From an uncultured Clostridia bacterium (GTDB taxonomy: Bacteria > Bacillota > Clostridia > Christensenellales > UBA1242): 53,450 bases of DNA. This document shows, piece by piece, positions 24,364-34,230 of the stretch. The stretch is from the NCBI GenBank assembly GCA_944377315.1, contig CALWEM010000015.1, positions 1 through 53,450 of the forward strand, given 5' to 3'. The position numbers and the translations under genes are program-made. The notes below the pieces were generated by a model. It was not told where the DNA came from. It made no database searches and saw only the letters and a program-made list of their open reading frames with translations. Each line of letters starts with the position of its first letter. Position 1 is the stretch's first letter.

Positions 24364-24642
24364 ATGAAGAAAGAAGTAAAACAGCCTTATGTTAGCCCAA
24401 GACTTATGAAAAAAGTTCTTGAAATGACTGAAAGTGGCGTTAAGAAACCAATCAAAACTTGGTCAAGAAGTTCAACAATATACCCAGAATTTGTTGGTTT
24501 TACTTTCGCTGTTCATAACGGCAAGAAGCATATCCCTGTATACTGCACAGCAGATATGGTTGGTCATAAACTTGGTGAATTCTCTTTAACTAGAACTTTC
24601 AAAGGACACGCAGGTCAAAAGAAAACTGCGTCAAATAGATAG
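24364..24642 (+). CDS. rpsS: 30S ribosomal protein S19
   Basis: 92 residues; [15 protein letters not shown] and the C-terminal [12 protein letters not shown] motif identify S19, which pairs with S13 in the head of the 30S subunit. AAGGAGC precedes the ATG. Confidence 0.98.
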   Translation: MKKEVKQPYVSPRLMKKVLEMTESGVKKPIKTWSRSSTIYPEFVGFTFAVHNGKKHIPVYCTADMVGHKLGEFSLTRTFKGHAGQKKTASNR

Positions 24643-24653
24643 AGAGGTGAAAA

Positions 24654-25049
24654 ATGGCTACAAGAATAAGACAAAAAGCAGAAAAAAGAGCGTTAAATAA
24701 AGATAATCGTCCTTATGCTGTTGCAAAAGATATTCGTATGAGTTCTTCAAAGGTTAGAATTGTTTTGGACAACATAAGAGGAAAGAAAGTCAATGAAGCA
24801 GTTGCAATTCTCACTTTTATGCCACAAAAAGGTGCGGCTGAAAGTTTGAAAGTTTTGAAAAGTGCAATTGCAAATGCTGAAAACAACAAAGGACTTTCAA
24901 GTGACAATTTGTTTGTTGCTGAATGCTACACAACACCAGGTCCAATGATGAAGAGAGTAAACTTCAGAGGACGCGGAAGAGTTGACCACTTGGTTAAGAG
25001 AAGTTGTCACATAAAAATCGTTTTAGACGAAATGAAGGAGGCAAAATAA
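24654..25049 (+). CDS. rplV: 50S ribosomal protein L22
   Basis: 131 residues. S-S-S-K-V-R-I-V-L-D-N-I-R-G-K-K, A-I-A-N-A-E-N-N and the C-terminal beta-hairpin region R-G-R-G-R-V-D-H-L-V-K-R are typical; the hairpin lines the exit tunnel and is where macrolide resistance changes occur. It overlaps rpsC by one base. Confidence 0.98.
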   Translation: MATRIRQKAEKRALNKDNRPYAVAKDIRMSSSKVRIVLDNIRGKKVNEAVAILTFMPQKGAAESLKVLKSAIANAENNKGLSSDNLFVAECYTTPGPMMKRVNFRGRGRVDHLVKRSCHIKIVLDEMKEAK

Positions 25050-25714
25050 TGGGACAAAAAGTTAATCCTTATGGACTGAGATTAGGTATCAATAAAGATT
25101 GGCAGTCAACTTGGTATGCAAACAAACAAGATTTTGCCGCAAACCTTAAAGAAGATCACGATATTCGTGAATATTTCAAGAAAAAACACGCAAATTCTGG
25201 TGTTTCAAAAGTTGAAGTTGAAAGAACAGATGCAAAACTTACAATCAATATCTACACTGGTAAACCGGGAATGATTATCGGAACAAAAGGTGCTGGTATT
25301 GAACAAATCAAAAAGGAACTTGGAAAAATTATTCGTCCAGTCAAAAACCTTTCACTCAATGTGAAAGAAATCAAAAAACCTGACCTTGATGCACAACTTG
25401 TTGCTGACAGCATTGCACAACAACTTGAAAAGCGTGTTCAATGGCGTCGTTGCTTGAAACAAGCAATTCAAAGAGTTATGAAAGCGGGAGCAAAAGGTTG
25501 CAAAGTCCAAGTGAGTGGTGTTATCGATGGTGCAAACACCATTGCAAGAACAGAAAAGTATATGGAAGGCTCTCTTCCACTTCACACACTTCGTGCTGAT
25601 ATTGACTATGCTGTTTCTGCTGCATACACAAACTATGGCAAACTTGGAATCAAGTGCTGGATATTCAAAGGCGAAATTTTGCCAAGCAAATCCGATAAAG
25701 GAGGGCAAGAATAA
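25049..25714 (+). CDS. rpsC: 30S ribosomal protein S3
   Basis: 221 residues from the ATG after AAGGAGG ([14 protein letters not shown]); a longer frame to 25004 lies inside rplV. The KH domain has [11 protein letters not shown]. The C-terminal domain carries [12 protein letters not shown]3 lines the mRNA entry channel and has helicase activity. TAATG coupling to rplP. Confidence 0.98.
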   Translation: MGQKVNPYGLRLGINKDWQSTWYANKQDFAANLKEDHDIREYFKKKHANSGVSKVEVERTDAKLTINIYTGKPGMIIGTKGAGIEQIKKELGKIIRPVKNLSLNVKEIKKPDLDAQLVADSIAQQLEKRVQWRRCLKQAIQRVMKAGAKGCKVQVSGVIDGANTIARTEKYMEGSLPLHTLRADIDYAVSAAYTNYGKLGIKCWIFKGEILPSKSDKGGQE

Positions 25715-26154
25715 TGTTAATGCCTAAAAGAGTTAAAAGAAGAAAGGTTATGCGTGGCAGAATGAAGGGTAAGGCAACAAGAGGCAACACTTTGACTTTT
25801 GGTTCTTACGGAATTATTGCCACAGAGCCTTGCTGGATTAAATCCAATCAAATCGAAGCCGCTCGTATTGCTCTCACTCGTTACATTAAGCGTGGCGGAA
25901 AAGTTTGGATTAAGATTTTCCCAGACAAGCCAGTAACCAAAAAACCTGCTGAAACTCGTATGGGTTCAGGTAAAGGAAATCCAGAATTCTGGGTTGCAGT
26001 TGTAAAACCAGGTCGAGTTCTTTTTGAACTTGAAGGTGTGAGTGAAGAAATTGCTCGTGAGGCTCTTCGTCTTGCTGGCCACAAACTTCCTTGCAAAGTT
26101 AAGTTCATAAAGAAAGAAGAAACTGAAACTAACGAAGGTGGTAAAGAAGAATGA
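25714..26154 (+). CDS. rplP: 50S ribosomal protein L16
   Basis: 146 residues. [15 protein letters not shown] at the start, [20 protein letters not shown] in the middle. L16 contacts tRNA in the A site. The acidic tail ([11 protein letters not shown]) is slightly longer than usual. It ends in an ATGA overlap with rpmC. Confidence 0.98.
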   Translation: MLMPKRVKRRKVMRGRMKGKATRGNTLTFGSYGIIATEPCWIKSNQIEAARIALTRYIKRGGKVWIKIFPDKPVTKKPAETRMGSGKGNPEFWVAVVKPGRVLFELEGVSEEIAREALRLAGHKLPCKVKFIKKEETETNEGGKEE

Positions 26155-26360
26155 AGAATGAAGAAATAAAAACGCTTTCTCTTGAACAATTGAATGCAAA
26201 ACTCAAAGAATTAAAAGATGAACTCTTTAATCTTCGTTTTTCACACGCAACAAGAAATCTTGCAAATCCACTTGCAATCAGAAATGTGAGAAAAGAAATT
26301 GCGAGAGTTCAAACAGCAATAAGAGAAAAAGAGTTAGGAGGAACAAATGGAAGAAAATAG
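26151..26360 (+). CDS. rpmC: 50S ribosomal protein L29
   Basis: 69 residues, two-helix protein with [16 protein letters not shown]. It sits beside the exit tunnel near L23. Its end overlaps the start of rpsQ by 14 bases, a tight coupling. Confidence 0.97.
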   Translation: MKNEEIKTLSLEQLNAKLKELKDELFNLRFSHATRNLANPLAIRNVRKEIARVQTAIREKELGGTNGRK

Positions 26361-26607
26361 AAAACCAAGATATACACGACAAGGCGTTGTTGTCAGTGCA
26401 AGTATGGACAAAACTGTCGTTGTGAATGTTCCTTACCTTGTTAAAAACAAACAATTTGGAAAAGTCGTAAAGAAATCTAAAAAATTCAAAGCACACGATG
26501 AAAATAATGAATGTGGTGTTGGCGACACTGTTATTATTATGGAAACTCGCCCACTTTCAAAAGATAAATACCACAGAGTTATCAAAATCGTTAAGAAAGC
26601 AGATTAA
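26347..26607 (+). CDS. rpsQ: 30S ribosomal protein S17
   Basis: 86 residues, OB-fold. [14 protein letters not shown] and the K-F-K-A-H-D-E-N-N segment plus [10 protein letters not shown] identify S17, a primary 16S rRNA binder. TTAGGAGGAAC within rpmC is its ribosome binding site. Confidence 0.98.
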   Translation: MEENRKPRYTRQGVVVSASMDKTVVVNVPYLVKNKQFGKVVKKSKKFKAHDENNECGVGDTVIIMETRPLSKDKYHRVIKIVKKAD

Positions 26608-26618
26608 GGAGGAGAGAT

Positions 26619-26987
26619 ATGATACAACCTCAAACAAGACTTAAAGTTGCAGACAACACTGGTGCTAAAGAAATTATGTGCATTCGCGTTTTGGGTGGTT
26701 CATTCAGAAGAAGTGGTAACATCGGTGATGTTATTGTGGCTTCTGTCAAAAAAGCAATTCCAGGCGGAAATGTGAAGAAAGGTGATGTTGTCAAAGCGGT
26801 TATCGTCAGAACAACAAAGGGTTTGAACAGAAATGATGGCTCTCACGTTCGTTTTGATGACAATGCTGCTGTTATCATTGACAACCAAAAGCAACCAAAA
26901 GGCACTCGTGTGTTTGGACCTATTGCAAGAGAACTTCGTGACAAGGGCTATATGAGAATTATTTCTCTCGCTTCGGAAGTTATTTAA
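26619..26987 (+). CDS. rplN: 50S ribosomal protein L14
   Basis: 122 residues, the standard length. [17 protein letters not shown] at the start and [12 protein letters not shown] near the end. L14 sits at the subunit interface. AGGAGG lies before the ATG. Confidence 0.99.
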   Translation: MIQPQTRLKVADNTGAKEIMCIRVLGGSFRRSGNIGDVIVASVKKAIPGGNVKKGDVVKAVIVRTTKGLNRNDGSHVRFDDNAAVIIDNQKQPKGTRVFGPIARELRDKGYMRIISLASEVI

Positions 26988-27001
26988 AAGGAGAACCGCT
27001 A

Positions 27002-27589
27002 ATGAAAATGACAGTTAAAAAAGGTGATAATGTTGTTGTTATCGCAGGAAAAGAAAAAGGAAAAACTGGCAAAGTGTTGGAAGTTTTCCCTAAAAATAAC
27101 AGAGTTTTAGTTGATGGCGTAAACTTGGTGACAAAGCACAAGAAAGCAAGAACTCAACAAGAAAAAAGTGCCATCATCAAAAAGACAGCACCAATTGATG
27201 CTTCAAATGTTATGGTTGTTTGTGCTGTTTGTGGAAAAGCAACAAGAATTGCTCACAAAGAAATCGATGGAAAGAAAGTGAGAGTTTGCAAAAAATGTTC
27301 CGCTTCTCTTGACAAAGAATATGTGAAACAAACAAAGAAAGAAGCCAAGAAAAATGTGGCATCTGAAAAGAAAGAACCTGCAAAAAAGACCACAGCAAAA
27401 ACAGAAAAAACTGTTGAAAAAGCAGAAGTTAAAAAAACAACAACCAAAAAGATCACAGAGAAAAAAGTGGAAACAAAAAAAGAAACAGCAGTGAAAGAAC
27501 CTGCAAAGAAAACAACAAAATCTGCTGAAACAAAAACAGCAAAAACACAAAAGTCGAACACTAAAAAAACTTCAAAAAGTGAAGGTTAA
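27002..27589 (+). CDS. rplX: 50S ribosomal protein L24 with long Lys-rich tail
   Basis: 195 residues against the usual ~100. Residues 1-110 are a normal L24: KOW motif K-G-D-N-V-V-V-I-A-G-K-E-K-G-K-T-G and a zinc-type C-x2-C ... C-x2-C (C-A-V-C at about 77-80 and C-K-K-C at about 97-100). Residues ~111-195 are a low-complexity Lys/Thr/Glu/Ala tail (repeats of AKKTT, KTTKK and similar) that is probably disordered. L24 binds first to 23S rRNA in assembly. The tail is continuous with the domain, with no frame change. Confidence 0.95.
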   Translation: MKMTVKKGDNVVVIAGKEKGKTGKVLEVFPKNNRVLVDGVNLVTKHKKARTQQEKSAIIKKTAPIDASNVMVVCAVCGKATRIAHKEIDGKKVRVCKKCSASLDKEYVKQTKKEAKKNVASEKKEPAKKTTAKTEKTVEKAEVKKTTTKKITEKKVETKKETAVKEPAKKTTKSAETKTAKTQKSNTKKTSKSEG

Positions 27590-27600
27590 GGTGGTGAAGA

Positions 27601-28149
27601 ATGAAAGAACAAAATCAAACTTTAAAACGCTATAAAGAAGAAGTTGTTCCATTTCTTATGAAAGAATTTTCATATAAAAATGTTAACGAAGTGCCAAAAC
27701 TTGTTAAAATTGTTTTGAATATGGGACTTGGCGATGTGAAAGACAACTCAAAAAGTTTTAACACAGCGATTGATGAACTCACTTTGATTGCTGGACAAAA
27801 ACCAGTTGCCACAAAAGCAAAGAAAGCCATTTCAAACTTCAAAGTAAGACAAGGAATGAAAATTGGTGCGAAAGTTACTCTTCGTGGAACAAGAATGTAT
27901 GAATTCTTTGACCGTCTTACCGCAATTGCTCTTCCAAGAGTGAGAGACTTCCGTGGAATTTCAGACAAATCTTTTGACGGCCGTGGAAACTATTCAATGG
28001 GCATCAAAGAACAACTCATTTTCCCAGAAATTTCTTATGACAAGGTTGAGAAAATTCGTGGGCTTGACATTTCATTCATAACAACTGCAAAGACTGATGA
28101 AGAAGCAAAAGCACTTTTAAAGGCACTGGGTTTGCCTTTTGCTAGATAG
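27601..28149 (+). CDS. rplE: 50S ribosomal protein L5
   Basis: 182 residues. [22 protein letters not shown] and [13 protein letters not shown] are signatures. L5 binds 5S rRNA in the central protuberance. GGTGG precedes the ATG. Confidence 0.99.
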   Translation: MKEQNQTLKRYKEEVVPFLMKEFSYKNVNEVPKLVKIVLNMGLGDVKDNSKSFNTAIDELTLIAGQKPVATKAKKAISNFKVRQGMKIGAKVTLRGTRMYEFFDRLTAIALPRVRDFRGISDKSFDGRGNYSMGIKEQLIFPEISYDKVEKIRGLDISFITTAKTDEEAKALLKALGLPFAR

Positions 28150-28157
28150 GAGGGAGT

Positions 28158-28343
28158 ATGGCAAAGAAATCATTGATTGCAAAACAACAAAGACCACAAA
28201 AATACAAAACAAGAGAATACACTCGTTGTTCAATTTGTGGCAGACCTCACGCAGTTTTGAAGAAGTATGGTATTTGCAGAATTTGTTTTAGAGAAATGGC
28301 TAATCGCGGGGAAATTCCTGGCGTTAAAAAGTCAAGTTGGTAA
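28158..28343 (+). CDS. rpsZ: 30S ribosomal protein S14, zinc type
   Basis: 61 residues, the short form. C-S-I-C-G-R-P-H (24-27) and C-R-I-C (40-43) form the zinc site, ending in G-V-K-K-S-S-W. It is the zinc-dependent S14 common in Firmicutes. AGGAGG before the ATG. Confidence 0.98.
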   Translation: MAKKSLIAKQQRPQKYKTREYTRCSICGRPHAVLKKYGICRICFREMANRGEIPGVKKSSW

Positions 28344-28353
28344 GGAGGGAATT

Positions 28354-28752
28354 ATGTTAAGTACAGACCCAATCGCAGATATGTTAACAAGAATCCGTAA
28401 TGCTATTTCAGCAAAACATAAAACTGTTACTATTCCTGCATCAAAAGAAAAGACCGCTATCGCAAAAATCCTTCTTGACGAAGGTTACATCGTGAGTTAC
28501 GATTTGGTTGATAACGGCAAATTTAAAGATATTTTAATCACCATCAAATATGATGACGAAGGTCAAAGTGTGATTCAAGGACTCAAAAGAATTTCCAAAC
28601 CTGGTCTTCGTATCTATTCAAACAAAGAAAATCTTCCAAAGGTTATAAGCGGACTCGGCATTGCTATCATTTCAACAAACAAAGGGATTGTGACTGACAA
28701 AGTTGCTCGTTCTTTGAATGTTGGTGGCGAAGTGCTCGCTTATGTTTGGTAA
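28354..28752 (+). CDS. rpsH: 30S ribosomal protein S8
   Basis: 132 residues from the ATG after AAGGAGG; a longer frame reaching 28267 lies inside the S14 gene. Starts [13 protein letters not shown] and ends [23 protein letters not shown]8 nucleates the 30S platform. Confidence 0.98.
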   Translation: MLSTDPIADMLTRIRNAISAKHKTVTIPASKEKTAIAKILLDEGYIVSYDLVDNGKFKDILITIKYDDEGQSVIQGLKRISKPGLRIYSNKENLPKVISGLGIAIISTNKGIVTDKVARSLNVGGEVLAYVW

Positions 28753-28763
28753 GGAGGTGTGCT

Positions 28764-29303
28764 ATGTCAAGAATAGGAAATAAACCTGTTAAACTTGAAG
28801 GTGCAACCTTTGAGAGAAATGGTGAATTTGTCACAGTTTCTGGAAGCAAAGGAACTTTGAAAGAAAGAATTGACAAAAACATCAAAACAGAAGTGAAAGA
28901 CGGCGAAGTTCATTTCACATATGAAAAGCCAGAACTCAATGCAAAGCAAGGCCTTGCAAGAGCACTTGTTCACAATATGGTTATTGGCGTGACAAAGGGC
29001 TGGAGCAAAAAGCTTATCGTTGCTGGCGTTGGTTACAAAGCGCAAGTTTCTGGAAAGAAACTCACACTTGGACTTGGTTATTCTCATCCAATTGAAATGG
29101 AAATCCCAGAGGATATTCAAGTTACCTGCCCATCAGTTACCGAAATTTTGGTGAGTGGTGCAGACAGACAAAGAGTTGGACAATTTTGTGCCAATGTTAT
29201 GAAGAAAAGACCTTATGAACCATACCACGGCTACGGCATCCACATCGATGGTGCACACCTTGTTAGAAAGGTTGGAAAGACCGCTGGTAAAGGCAAGAAG
29301 TAG
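28764..29303 (+). CDS. rplF: 50S ribosomal protein L6
   Basis: 179 residues from the ATG ([13 protein letters not shown]) behind AAGGAGGT; the in-frame start at 28746 would overlap rpsH without a site. Conserved G-V-G-Y-K-A-Q-V and [11 protein letters not shown]. The C-terminus P-Y-H-G-Y-G-I is typical. L6 sits near the factor-binding site. Confidence 0.98.
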   Translation: MSRIGNKPVKLEGATFERNGEFVTVSGSKGTLKERIDKNIKTEVKDGEVHFTYEKPELNAKQGLARALVHNMVIGVTKGWSKKLIVAGVGYKAQVSGKKLTLGLGYSHPIEMEIPEDIQVTCPSVTEILVSGADRQRVGQFCANVMKKRPYEPYHGYGIHIDGAHLVRKVGKTAGKGKK

Positions 29304-29314
29304 GAGGAAGAGAA

Positions 29315-29683
29315 ATGATTACTGTTAATGATAAAAATAAAGACAGAGTTATTCGTCATAAAAGAGTAAGAAAACATCTCTCTGGAACAGCTGAAAGACC
29401 TCGTCTTTGTGTTTACAGAAGTTTGAACAATATCTACGCTCAAATCATTGACGATGAAAAGGGTGTGACTCTCGTTTCTGCTTCCACACTTGACAAGGAA
29501 GTTTCGGACAAGATGAAAGGCTGTAACAAAACTCAACAAGCAAAACTTGTTGGCGAAGTTGTTGGCAAAAGAGCAATTGCAAAGAAGATTAAGACTGTTG
29601 TTTTTGACAGAGGCGGTTATCTTTACACTGGACGCGTTCAAGCAGTCGCAGACGGCGCAAGAGAAGCCGGTTTGGAATTTTAG
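29315..29683 (+). CDS. rplR: 50S ribosomal protein L18
   Basis: 122 residues. [19 protein letters not shown] and [21 protein letters not shown] identify L18, which with L5 binds 5S rRNA. Preceded by AGGAGGAAG. Confidence 0.98.
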   Translation: MITVNDKNKDRVIRHKRVRKHLSGTAERPRLCVYRSLNNIYAQIIDDEKGVTLVSASTLDKEVSDKMKGCNKTQQAKLVGEVVGKRAIAKKIKTVVFDRGGYLYTGRVQAVADGAREAGLEF

Positions 29684-29692
29684 GAGGCAGTG

Positions 29693-30238
29693 ATGGCAGA
29701 AGAAATTAAGAAAAACAAACAAGACAGACCTTCAAAACCACGCAGAGAAAAACCTGTTAAGGTTGATGATGGTTTTGACAAACGCCTTGTTTCAGTAAGA
29801 AGAGTTAGTAAGACCGTTAAAGGTGGAAGAACAATGCACTTCTCCGCTCTTGTTGTTGTGGGTGACGGAAAAGGCAGTGTTGGAATGGGAATCGGCAAAG
29901 CTGCAGAAGTTCCAAACGCCATCGACAAAGCAACTGTTGTTGCCAAGAAAAATATGAAGAAAATTGCTCTTAATGAAACCACAATTCCACACGAAACTGT
30001 TGGAAAATTTGGTGCAACAAGCGTTTTGATGATTCCAGCACCAGAAGGTCGCGGAGTTATCGCTGGTGGTGCAACTCGTGCAGTTTTGGAAGTTGCTGGT
30101 GTTAAAAACATTGTGACAAAAATTCACGGCTCTACTAACAGAATTAATGTTGTTAAAGCAACAATCAATGGACTTATCGGACTCAAATCAAGAGAAGAAA
30201 TTGCTGCACGCCGTGGCAAAAGTCCAGAGGAAATTTAA
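29693..30238 (+). CDS. rpsE: 30S ribosomal protein S5
   Basis: 181 residues from the ATG at 29693 (GTG at 29690 is adjacent; AGGAGG at 29682-29687 fits both, the ATG better). The S5 core V-S-R/K-T-V-K-G-G-R ... [15 protein letters not shown] and [10 protein letters not shown] is complete. The first ~25 residues are a basic extension ([15 protein letters not shown]). S5 forms the mRNA entry site with S3 and S4. Confidence 0.97.
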   Translation: MAEEIKKNKQDRPSKPRREKPVKVDDGFDKRLVSVRRVSKTVKGGRTMHFSALVVVGDGKGSVGMGIGKAAEVPNAIDKATVVAKKNMKKIALNETTIPHETVGKFGATSVLMIPAPEGRGVIAGGATRAVLEVAGVKNIVTKIHGSTNRINVVKATINGLIGLKSREEIAARRGKSPEEI

Positions 30239-30251
30239 GCGGAGGTGAAAA

Positions 30252-30440
30252 ATGAGTAAACAAAAAACATTGAAAGTCACCTATGTTAGAAGTGCTATTG
30301 GTTATAACAAAAATCAAATGAAAATTTTGGAAGCACTTGGTTTTAAGAAACTACATCAAACAAGGACTCTTCCTGACAATCCTTCAATTCGTGGGAGTTT
30401 GCATCACGTAAGACACCTTGTTGAAGTTGTTGAAGAATAA
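30252..30440 (+). CDS. rpmD: 50S ribosomal protein L30
   Basis: 62 residues. L-K-V-T-Y-V-R-S-A-I-G and G-F-K-K-L-H-Q-T-R-T-L-P-D-N-P-S-I-R-G are typical. Its presence fits Gram-positive lineages that keep L30. GGAGGTG before the ATG. Confidence 0.97.
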   Translation: MSKQKTLKVTYVRSAIGYNKNQMKILEALGFKKLHQTRTLPDNPSIRGSLHHVRHLVEVVEE

Positions 30441-30450
30441 GGAGCATAGT

Positions 30451-30900
30451 ATGAAATTAGAAAATCTTAAACCAGCAGAAGGTTCTGTAACTAAAAAATT
30501 TAGAGTTGGTCGCGGTATCGGTTCTGGCATTGGCAAGACAAGTGGTAAAGGTCACAAAGGTCAATGGGCAAGAAGCGGTGGCGGTGTGAAAGCTGGATTT
30601 GAAGGCGGAAACATTCCAATGATCAGAAAATTGCCTATTCGTGGTTTTAATAACTACAATAATCGCAAAAATTATTCCACTGTGAATGTTGGTGACCTTG
30701 AAATCTTCGAACCAAACACAGTTATCACTGAAGAACTTTTGTATGAAACAAGAGTGGTTGGCAAGCGTATGCCATATGGGCTTAAAGTGCTTGGAAATGG
30801 TGAAATCACAAAACCATTAGTTATCAAAGCAAAGAAAGCCACAAAATCTGCAATTGAAAAAATTGAAAAAGCGGGTGGAAAAATCGAAATAGAGGAGTAA
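30451..30900 (+). CDS. rplO: 50S ribosomal protein L15
   Basis: 149 residues from the ATG after AAGGAG (MKLENLKPAEGS); an upstream TTG at 30418 lies inside rpmD. R-V-G-R-G-I-G-S-G-I-G-K-T-S-G-K-G-H-K-G-Q and G-F-E-G-G-N-I-P-M are signatures of L15. Confidence 0.98.
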   Translation: MKLENLKPAEGSVTKKFRVGRGIGSGIGKTSGKGHKGQWARSGGGVKAGFEGGNIPMIRKLPIRGFNNYNNRKNYSTVNVGDLEIFEPNTVITEELLYETRVVGKRMPYGLKVLGNGEITKPLVIKAKKATKSAIEKIEKAGGKIEIEE

Positions 30901-30903
30901 TCT

Positions 30904-32205
30904 ATGTTTAAAACTCTTTTTAATGCTTTTAAAGTAAAAGATTTAAGAAAAAAACTCTTGATTGTGCTTGCTCTTATCCTTGTGTATAGAGTGGGTTGTG
31001 CTATCGTCTGCCCAGGTTTTAACCTTGCAGACGAAATTGAATCAGCAACACAAGGAACAACTTTCTTTTCACTTATGAATATGCTTTCAGGTAATGCCTT
31101 GTCAAATGGTTCAATTTTGGCGCTCGGCGTTTCGCCATATATCACTGCGTCAATCGTTATTCAACTTTTGACGGTGGCAATACCTGCACTTGAAAGATTG
31201 GCAAAGCAAGGTGAAGACGGCAAAAAGAAGATGCAATTCTACACTCGTATAACTGCACTTGTTTTGGCTCTTGCTCAATCAATCGGTATTGTTGTTTCAT
31301 ATAGAAGTGCAATCGACACCACAATTCTCAACCTGCCAACTTGGCTCATTGGTTGTGGAATTGTCTTAATTTTGACGGCGGGCGCTATGTTCACCGTTTG
31401 GCTTGGTGAAAAAATCACACAACTTAATATTGTTGGAAGTGGAATGAGTATTCTCATTTTCGTTGGTATCATTGCTTCTTCTGCTTCTGGAATTTCCACA
31501 GCAATCAGCGAAGTTGGTCGTGACATTGACAACCTTTGGATGCTTATCATCTATGTGGTTGCACTCATTCTCATCTTCGGTTTTATTGTGTTTATGGATT
31601 CCAGTGAAAGAAGAATTCCAGTGAGTTACGCAAAACAAATCAAGGGAAGAAGAATGTATGGCGGTCAAGACACCTACATTCCAGTGAAAGTGAACAGTTC
31701 AGGCGTTATGCCAATCATTTTTGCAACATCACTTTTGACTTTGCCTCAACTTATCATCAGTATGTTCTGGCCGGAAAGTGAAGCAATGGTTTGGTATCAA
31801 ACTTGGCTGGGCACAAGTTCTTGGGTATATATCGTTTTGCTTGCGCTTCTCATTTTTGCGTTTGCGTTCTTCTATTCAATGATAACTTTCGACACAAACG
31901 ATATATCAAGACGCTTGCAACAGCAAGGCGGTTTTATCAAGGGTATAAGACCGGGCAGAGAAACTTCGGAATACTTGAAGAAAATTTCAAGACGAATAAC
32001 ACTCTTTGGCGCGTTCTTCTTGGCGATTATCGCTCTTATTCCAAGTTTGGCATTTAAAGTTATTTCAGATAATTTGATTATGACAACACTTGTTAACGCA
32101 TTCAGCACAACGGGACTTATGATTATGGTTTCTGTTGCACTTGAATTTGATAAGAACCTTGAAGCGCAAATGTATATGAGAAATTATAAGGGCTTCTTGG
32201 ATTAA
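30904..32205 (+). CDS. secY: Preprotein translocase subunit SecY
   Basis: 433 residues, ten transmembrane helices. Conserved segments include G-V-S-P-Y-I-T-A-S-I-V-I-Q-L-L-T, a basic cytoplasmic loop R-R-I-P-V-S-Y-A-K-Q and Y-I-P-V-K-V-N-S-S-G-V-M-P-I-I-F-A. It forms the protein-conducting channel with SecE and SecG. The tip R-P-G-R-E-T-S-E-Y-L in loop C5 is the SecA/ribosome contact. It follows rplO by four bases, the usual place in Firmicutes. Confidence 0.99.
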   Translation: MFKTLFNAFKVKDLRKKLLIVLALILVYRVGCAIVCPGFNLADEIESATQGTTFFSLMNMLSGNALSNGSILALGVSPYITASIVIQLLTVAIPALERLAKQGEDGKKKMQFYTRITALVLALAQSIGIVVSYRSAIDTTILNLPTWLIGCGIVLILTAGAMFTVWLGEKITQLNIVGSGMSILIFVGIIASSASGISTAISEVGRDIDNLWMLIIYVVALILIFGFIVFMDSSERRIPVSYAKQIKGRRMYGGQDTYIPVKVNSSGVMPIIFATSLLTLPQLIISMFWPESEAMVWYQTWLGTSSWVYIVLLALLIFAFAFFYSMITFDTNDISRRLQQQGGFIKGIRPGRETSEYLKKISRRITLFGAFFLAIIALIPSLAFKVISDNLIMTTLVNAFSTTGLMIMVSVALEFDKNLEAQMYMRNYKGFLD

Positions 32206-32221
32206 TTAAAGAGAGGTATTT

Positions 32222-32845
32222 ATGAAAATCATATTACTCGGAGCACCATTTTCTGGAAAAGGAACTCTTGCAAGAAATATTGTCAAAGATTTTGACATCG
32301 TTCAAATTTCCACAGGAGACCTTTTCCGTGAAAATATAAAAAATGGCACAGAAGTTGGAAAACTTGCCAAGTCTTATATGGACAAAGGCGAACTTGTGCC
32401 AGATGAAGTGACAATCAAAATGCTGGCAGAGCGAATTGAAAAAGACGACTGCAAAAAGGGCTTTATCTTGGATGGCTTCCCAAGAAGTGTCAACCAAGCA
32501 ATCGCACTTAAAGATATCACAGATATCGATGCAGTGATTGAATTGGACGTTCCGCTTGATGAAATCAGGCGTCGTTGCGTGGGCAGGAGAATATGTTCTA
32601 AATGTGGTGAGATTTACAACACTTCTTCCTACGATAAAACCATATGTGCAAAATGTGGTTCACCATTGTTCCAAAGAGATGACGATAATCTGGAAACAAT
32701 TAATCTTCGTCTGGAAGTTTATGAAAAACAAACCGCACCACTCATAAACTTCTACGCTGAAAAGTTGTTTGTTGTCCAAGGTTCTGAAAAAGGGCCAGAA
32801 GAAACATACAACAAAGTTAAAAACTTTTTGAAGGGGCTGAAATAA
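32222..32845 (+). CDS. adk: Adenylate kinase
   Basis: 207 residues. The P-loop reads G-A-P-F-S-G-K-G-T (7-15), where most have G-A-P-G-A/S-G-K-G-T. D-G-F-P-R-S is the AMP site. The LID carries C-S-K-C ... C-A-K-C, a zinc-binding type as in many Gram-positives. It balances ATP + AMP with 2 ADP in the cytoplasm. It overlaps map by one base. Confidence 0.97.
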   Translation: MKIILLGAPFSGKGTLARNIVKDFDIVQISTGDLFRENIKNGTEVGKLAKSYMDKGELVPDEVTIKMLAERIEKDDCKKGFILDGFPRSVNQAIALKDITDIDAVIELDVPLDEIRRRCVGRRICSKCGEIYNTSSYDKTICAKCGSPLFQRDDDNLETINLRLEVYEKQTAPLINFYAEKLFVVQGSEKGPEETYNKVKNFLKGLK

Positions 32846-33630
32846 TGCAACAAAAAAGCCCTGCGGAAATTGTCTTAATAAAAAAAGCGTGCGAAATCAC
32901 TCGTGATGCGCTGATTTTGGCAAAATCACTAATAAAAGAAGGAATTTCCACTTTTGATATTGACAAATCCATAGAAAAGTTTATAATAGATAGTGGTGGT
33001 TCTGCTCCTTGCATCGGCTATATGGGTTATCCGTGTGCAACCTGCATTTCGGTTAATGATATGGTCGTTCACGGCATTCCGAGCAAAGACGTCATTTTGA
33101 AGAAAGGCGATATTGTCAGTGTTGACATTGTCGCTTCCTACAAAGGATATTGCGGAGATGCCACAAGAACCTTTTGTGTCGGCGAAGTTGACAAAGAAAA
33201 AGAAAAACTTGTTCGTGTCACCAAAGAGTGCTTTTTCAAGGGTATTGAAAACGCCAGAGTGGGTGACAGAATTGGCAAAATTTCTTCGGCAATTCAAAGA
33301 CACGCAGAAAGTAACGGATTTTCGGTTGTCCGTGAACTTGCTGGCCACGGCATTGGCAAAAAAATGCACGAGCCACCAGAGGTTCTAAATTTTGGAAAAG
33401 AAACAGACGGTGCTGTCATCAAAGAAAATATGACAATCGCCATTGAGCCGATGATTAATGCTGGCAAGAAAGAAATCTATGTCGAGGACGATGGTTGGGG
33501 TGTCAGAACCTATGATGGCAAACCTGCGGCGCACTATGAAAACACTGTTCTTTTCACAGCAAGTGGAGTGGAAGTCTTGACCTTGGAGGAAGATGATGAG
33601 AACTTCTCAAAATATCGTCCAAAAGGGTGA
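32845..33630 (+). CDS. map: Methionine aminopeptidase, type I
   Basis: 261 residues. Metal ligands are in S-V-D-I-V-A-S-Y-K-G-Y-C-G-D-A-T-R-T-F (two Asp), G-H-G-I-G-K-K-M-H (His), I-A-I-E-P-M (Glu) and H-Y-E-N-T-V (Glu). It removes the N-terminal Met of new proteins. AAGGGG precedes the ATG. The last 38 bases overlap the next gene. Confidence 0.97.
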   Translation: MQQKSPAEIVLIKKACEITRDALILAKSLIKEGISTFDIDKSIEKFIIDSGGSAPCIGYMGYPCATCISVNDMVVHGIPSKDVILKKGDIVSVDIVASYKGYCGDATRTFCVGEVDKEKEKLVRVTKECFFKGIENARVGDRIGKISSAIQRHAESNGFSVVRELAGHGIGKKMHEPPEVLNFGKETDGAVIKENMTIAIEPMINAGKKEIYVEDDGWGVRTYDGKPAAHYENTVLFTASGVEVLTLEEDDENFSKYRPKG

Positions 33631-33886
33631 TGTGGTGACAGCCACAGCCGGCAAAGAGAAAAACAAAATTTTTGTGGTTATTGAAACTGATGAAAAATTT
33701 GTTTATCTTGTTGACGGCAAGCGACTTAAAACAAACAAACCGAAAAGAAAAAGCCGAAAACATATTCAACGGGCTTCAAAGACACCTTTTCAAATGGAAA
33801 GGTTGTCAGGACAAGAAAAAGACAATGCGGAAATTCGAAAATTTTTAAAGGAGAGAAGCGATTATGTCAAAACAAGATGTCATTGA
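33593..33886 (+). CDS. KOW-domain RNA-binding protein
   Basis: 97 residues (Met at 33593 or 33596, both behind TTGGAGG inside map). Residues 9-50 form a KOW fold, [20 protein letters not shown], resembling eukaryotic/archaeal L14e. Basic middle part K-P-K-R-K-S-R-K-H. Such a protein is regularly found between map and infA in clostridia; its role is unproven but is likely ribosome-linked. It overlaps infA by 23 bases. Confidence 0.85.
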   Translation: MMRTSQNIVQKGDVVTATAGKEKNKIFVVIETDEKFVYLVDGKRLKTNKPKRKSRKHIQRASKTPFQMERLSGQEKDNAEIRKFLKERSDYVKTRCH

Positions 33887-34085
33887 ATTTGAAGGAGTTG
33901 TCACAGAAGTGCTTCCAAGTATGACTTTCAAGGTCACACTTTCAAATGGTCACGTGATTACTGCCTATATTTCTGGCAAATTAAGACAAAACTTCATTCG
34001 TATTATCGAGGGTGATAAGGTAAAAATTGAGATGAGTCCGTATGACCTCTCGAAAGGGCGTATAACTTGGAGAGAAAAAGGTTAA
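33864..34085 (+). CDS. infA: Translation initiation factor IF-1
   Basis: 73 residues, normal length. S1-type OB-fold: [36 protein letters not shown], ending L-S-K-G-R-I-T-W-R. It binds the 30S A site during initiation. AAGGAGAG within the upstream gene is the ribosome binding site. Confidence 0.98.
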   Translation: MSKQDVIEFEGVVTEVLPSMTFKVTLSNGHVITAYISGKLRQNFIRIIEGDKVKIEMSPYDLSKGRITWREKG

Positions 34086-34098
34086 AAAGGAGAAAAAA

Positions 34099-34215
34099 AT
34101 GAAAGTCAGAGCATCGGTTAAACCAATGTGTGATAAATGCAAAGTTATCAAAAGAAATGGAAAAGTTATGGTTATTTGCTCAAAAAGCAAAAAACATAAA
34201 CAAACACAAGGTTAA
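34099..34215 (+). CDS. rpmJ: 50S ribosomal protein L36
   Basis: 38 residues: [19 protein letters not shown] ... [13 protein letters not shown]. The zinc ligands Cys11, Cys14, Cys27 and a His are present, so it is the zinc form. One residue longer than usual in the final loop. AAAAGGAGAAAAAA before the ATG. Confidence 0.97.
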   Translation: MKVRASVKPMCDKCKVIKRNGKVMVICSKSKKHKQTQG

Positions 34216-34230
34216 AAAGGAGATTAAAAA

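Noticed and set aside
27203..27561. Long antisense frames opposite the L24 tail
   Set aside because: Produced by the Lys-rich repeat on the other strand (Phe/Cys/Val-rich translations).
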